NCBI GenBank assembly: GCA_003154635.1 | Contig: PMDX01000231.1 | Location: 1-5,512 of the forward strand | Direction: 5' to 3' | DNA: 5,512 bases | Source of the DNA: Actinomycetota bacterium | GTDB lineage: Bacteria; Actinomycetota; Geothermincolia; Fen-727; Anoxymicrobiaceae | Part shown: positions 4,610 through 5,512 of the stretch, piece after piece | Position numbering within the stretch: position 1 is the stretch's first letter | How the letters are laid out: the number at the start of each line of letters is the position of its first letter | Program-made: the position numbers and the translations under genes | The notes under the pieces: generated by a model | The model's database searches: none | What the model saw: the letters and a program-made list of their open reading frames with translations, nothing else | Told to the model about the DNA's origin: nothing

Positions 4610-5512
4610 ATGAAGGTAGGGTGTACAGCGTACAAGGAACAAAGTGTCGCGCGATGGACCGCACAGGCCATGGCGCTCACAGTCCTGGCATTTCTGCTGA
4701 TAGTGGTAATGCCGAACGCCGCGATGGCGTGGCCGAACCCTGTCTCCTCAAGCTCCGTAGCCACTGGGAACCAACCTTATTCGGTCTGTGTCCAGGGCAA
4801 CTACGCCTACGTGGTGAACTGGAGCAGCAACACCCTGCAGGTCTTCAACGTCTCCAACCCCGCATCGCCTGCTCTGGCAGGCTCCGCAGGTACGGGGGGC
4901 TGGCCTGTCTCGGTCAGCGTCCAGGGCAACTACGTCTACGTGGTGAACTCTGACAACAACACGCTGCGGGTCTTTGACGTCTCAAACCCCGCCTTACCCA
5001 CCCATGTAGGGACCGCGGACACTGGAACCAGTCCTTATTCGGTCTGTGTCCAGGGCAACTACGCCTACGTGGGGACCCGCAACAACACCCTGCTGGTCTT
5101 CAACGTCTCCAACCACGCCTCGCCTTCCCTGGCAGGCTCCGCAGCCACGTTTGCCTATCCTCAATCCGTCAGTGTCCAGGGCGGCTACGCCTACGTGGTG
5201 TGCAACGAAAGCAGCACCATGATGGTCTTCAACGTCTCCAACCCCGTCGTGCCTTCACTGTCAGGCTCTGTGACCACGGGGGGCGATTCTCGTTCTGTCA
5301 GTGTCGAGGGCGGCTACGCCTACGTGGTTAACATGGGCATCAACACCATGCAGGTGTTCAGTATCTCGAACCCCGCCTCGCCTTCGCTCGCAGGCTCCAT
5401 TGGCACGGGGAGCAATCCTAAGTCGGTCTGCGTCCAGGGCGGCTACGCCTACGTGGTGAACGAGGACAACGGGCTGCAGGTCTTAAACGTCTCCAACCCC
5501 GCCTCGCCCACC
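4610..5512 (+). CDS. Secreted LVIVD-repeat beta-propeller protein, partial at right edge
   Basis: All 301 visible codons are open and the gene continues past the window. Residues 1-40 are a signal peptide: a basic N-region, the hydrophobic run ALTVLAFLLIVVM and a likely cut after AMA (40). Six repeats of 42-43 residues follow, starting at residues 53, 96, 139, 181, 224 and 267. Each reads roughly P-x-SVxVQG-x-YAYVV, then a variable turn, then LQVFNVSNPASPSLAGS. This is the LVIVD-repeat pattern, thought to build beta-propellers on the outside of the cell. The ligand is unknown; such proteins are often cell-surface or adhesion modules, with further domains C-terminal. The ATG at 4610 has AGAGGAG eight bases before it. 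Repeats one and three share a 40-base exact DNA match, which points to recent duplication. No paired downstream gene is visible. Confidence 0.88.
   Translation, partial: MKVGCTAYKEQSVARWTAQAMALTVLAFLLIVVMPNAAMAWPNPVSSSSVATGNQPYSVCVQGNYAYVVNWSSNTLQVFNVSNPASPALAGSAGTGGWPVSVSVQGNYVYVVNSDNNTLRVFDVSNPALPTHVGTADTGTSPYSVCVQGNYAYVGTRNNTLLVFNVSNHASPSLAGSAATFAYPQSVSVQGGYAYVVCNESSTMMVFNVSNPVVPSLSGSVTTGGDSRSVSVEGGYAYVVNMGINTMQVFSISNPASPSLAGSIGTGSNPKSVCVQGGYAYVVNEDNGLQVLNVSNPASPT

Overview
The window looks like GC-rich bacterial chromosome. The genes have clear Shine-Dalgarno sequences, one tRNA-like gene encodes its CCA end, and one promoter has a perfect sigma70-type TATAAT. An ADP-forming acyl-CoA synthetase, an SCP2-type thiolase, a zinc-ribbon response regulator and an LVIVD-repeat secreted protein together suggest an anaerobic, acid-metabolising lineage such as deep-branching Actinobacteriota, Chloroflexota or Desulfobacterota. 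That placement is inference; nothing in the window fixes the taxon.

Positions 1-2831 hold four genes read leftward. In transcription order they are an SCP2-type thiolase (2831-1650), a zinc-ribbon plus receiver-domain protein (1536-1030), an unrecognised six-helix membrane protein (954-289) and the N-terminus of an ADP-forming acyl-CoA synthetase (278 to beyond the left edge). The last two lie only 10 bases apart. The thiolase and the CoA ligase fit acyl-CoA metabolism; the roles of the two genes between them are not evident. A perfect 8-bp inverted repeat next to a candidate promoter precedes the thiolase.

Positions 2950-3290 lack a credible protein gene, but their leftward strand is packed with hairpins. 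It looks like an orphan structured RNA of about 315 nt. I suspect the HEARO/OMEGA (IsrB/IscB-associated) class, with no nuclease gene nearby.

Positions 3370-4330 look like an integration hotspot. There is a full-length but partly degenerate tRNA-Ser(UGA)-like gene at 3374-3465, an imperfect 24-bp repeat of its core at 3527-3550, and a separate tRNA-Ser(UGA) 3' fragment at 4266-4322 that starts exactly at the anticodon loop. Between them lies a small SdpI-like membrane protein gene (4049-3663, leftward) with its own promoter. No integrase is present. The 284 bases from 4326 to 4609 hold no gene I can support.

From 4610 to the right edge a rightward gene encodes a secreted beta-propeller-like protein with at least six LVIVD-type repeats. 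It runs off the window.
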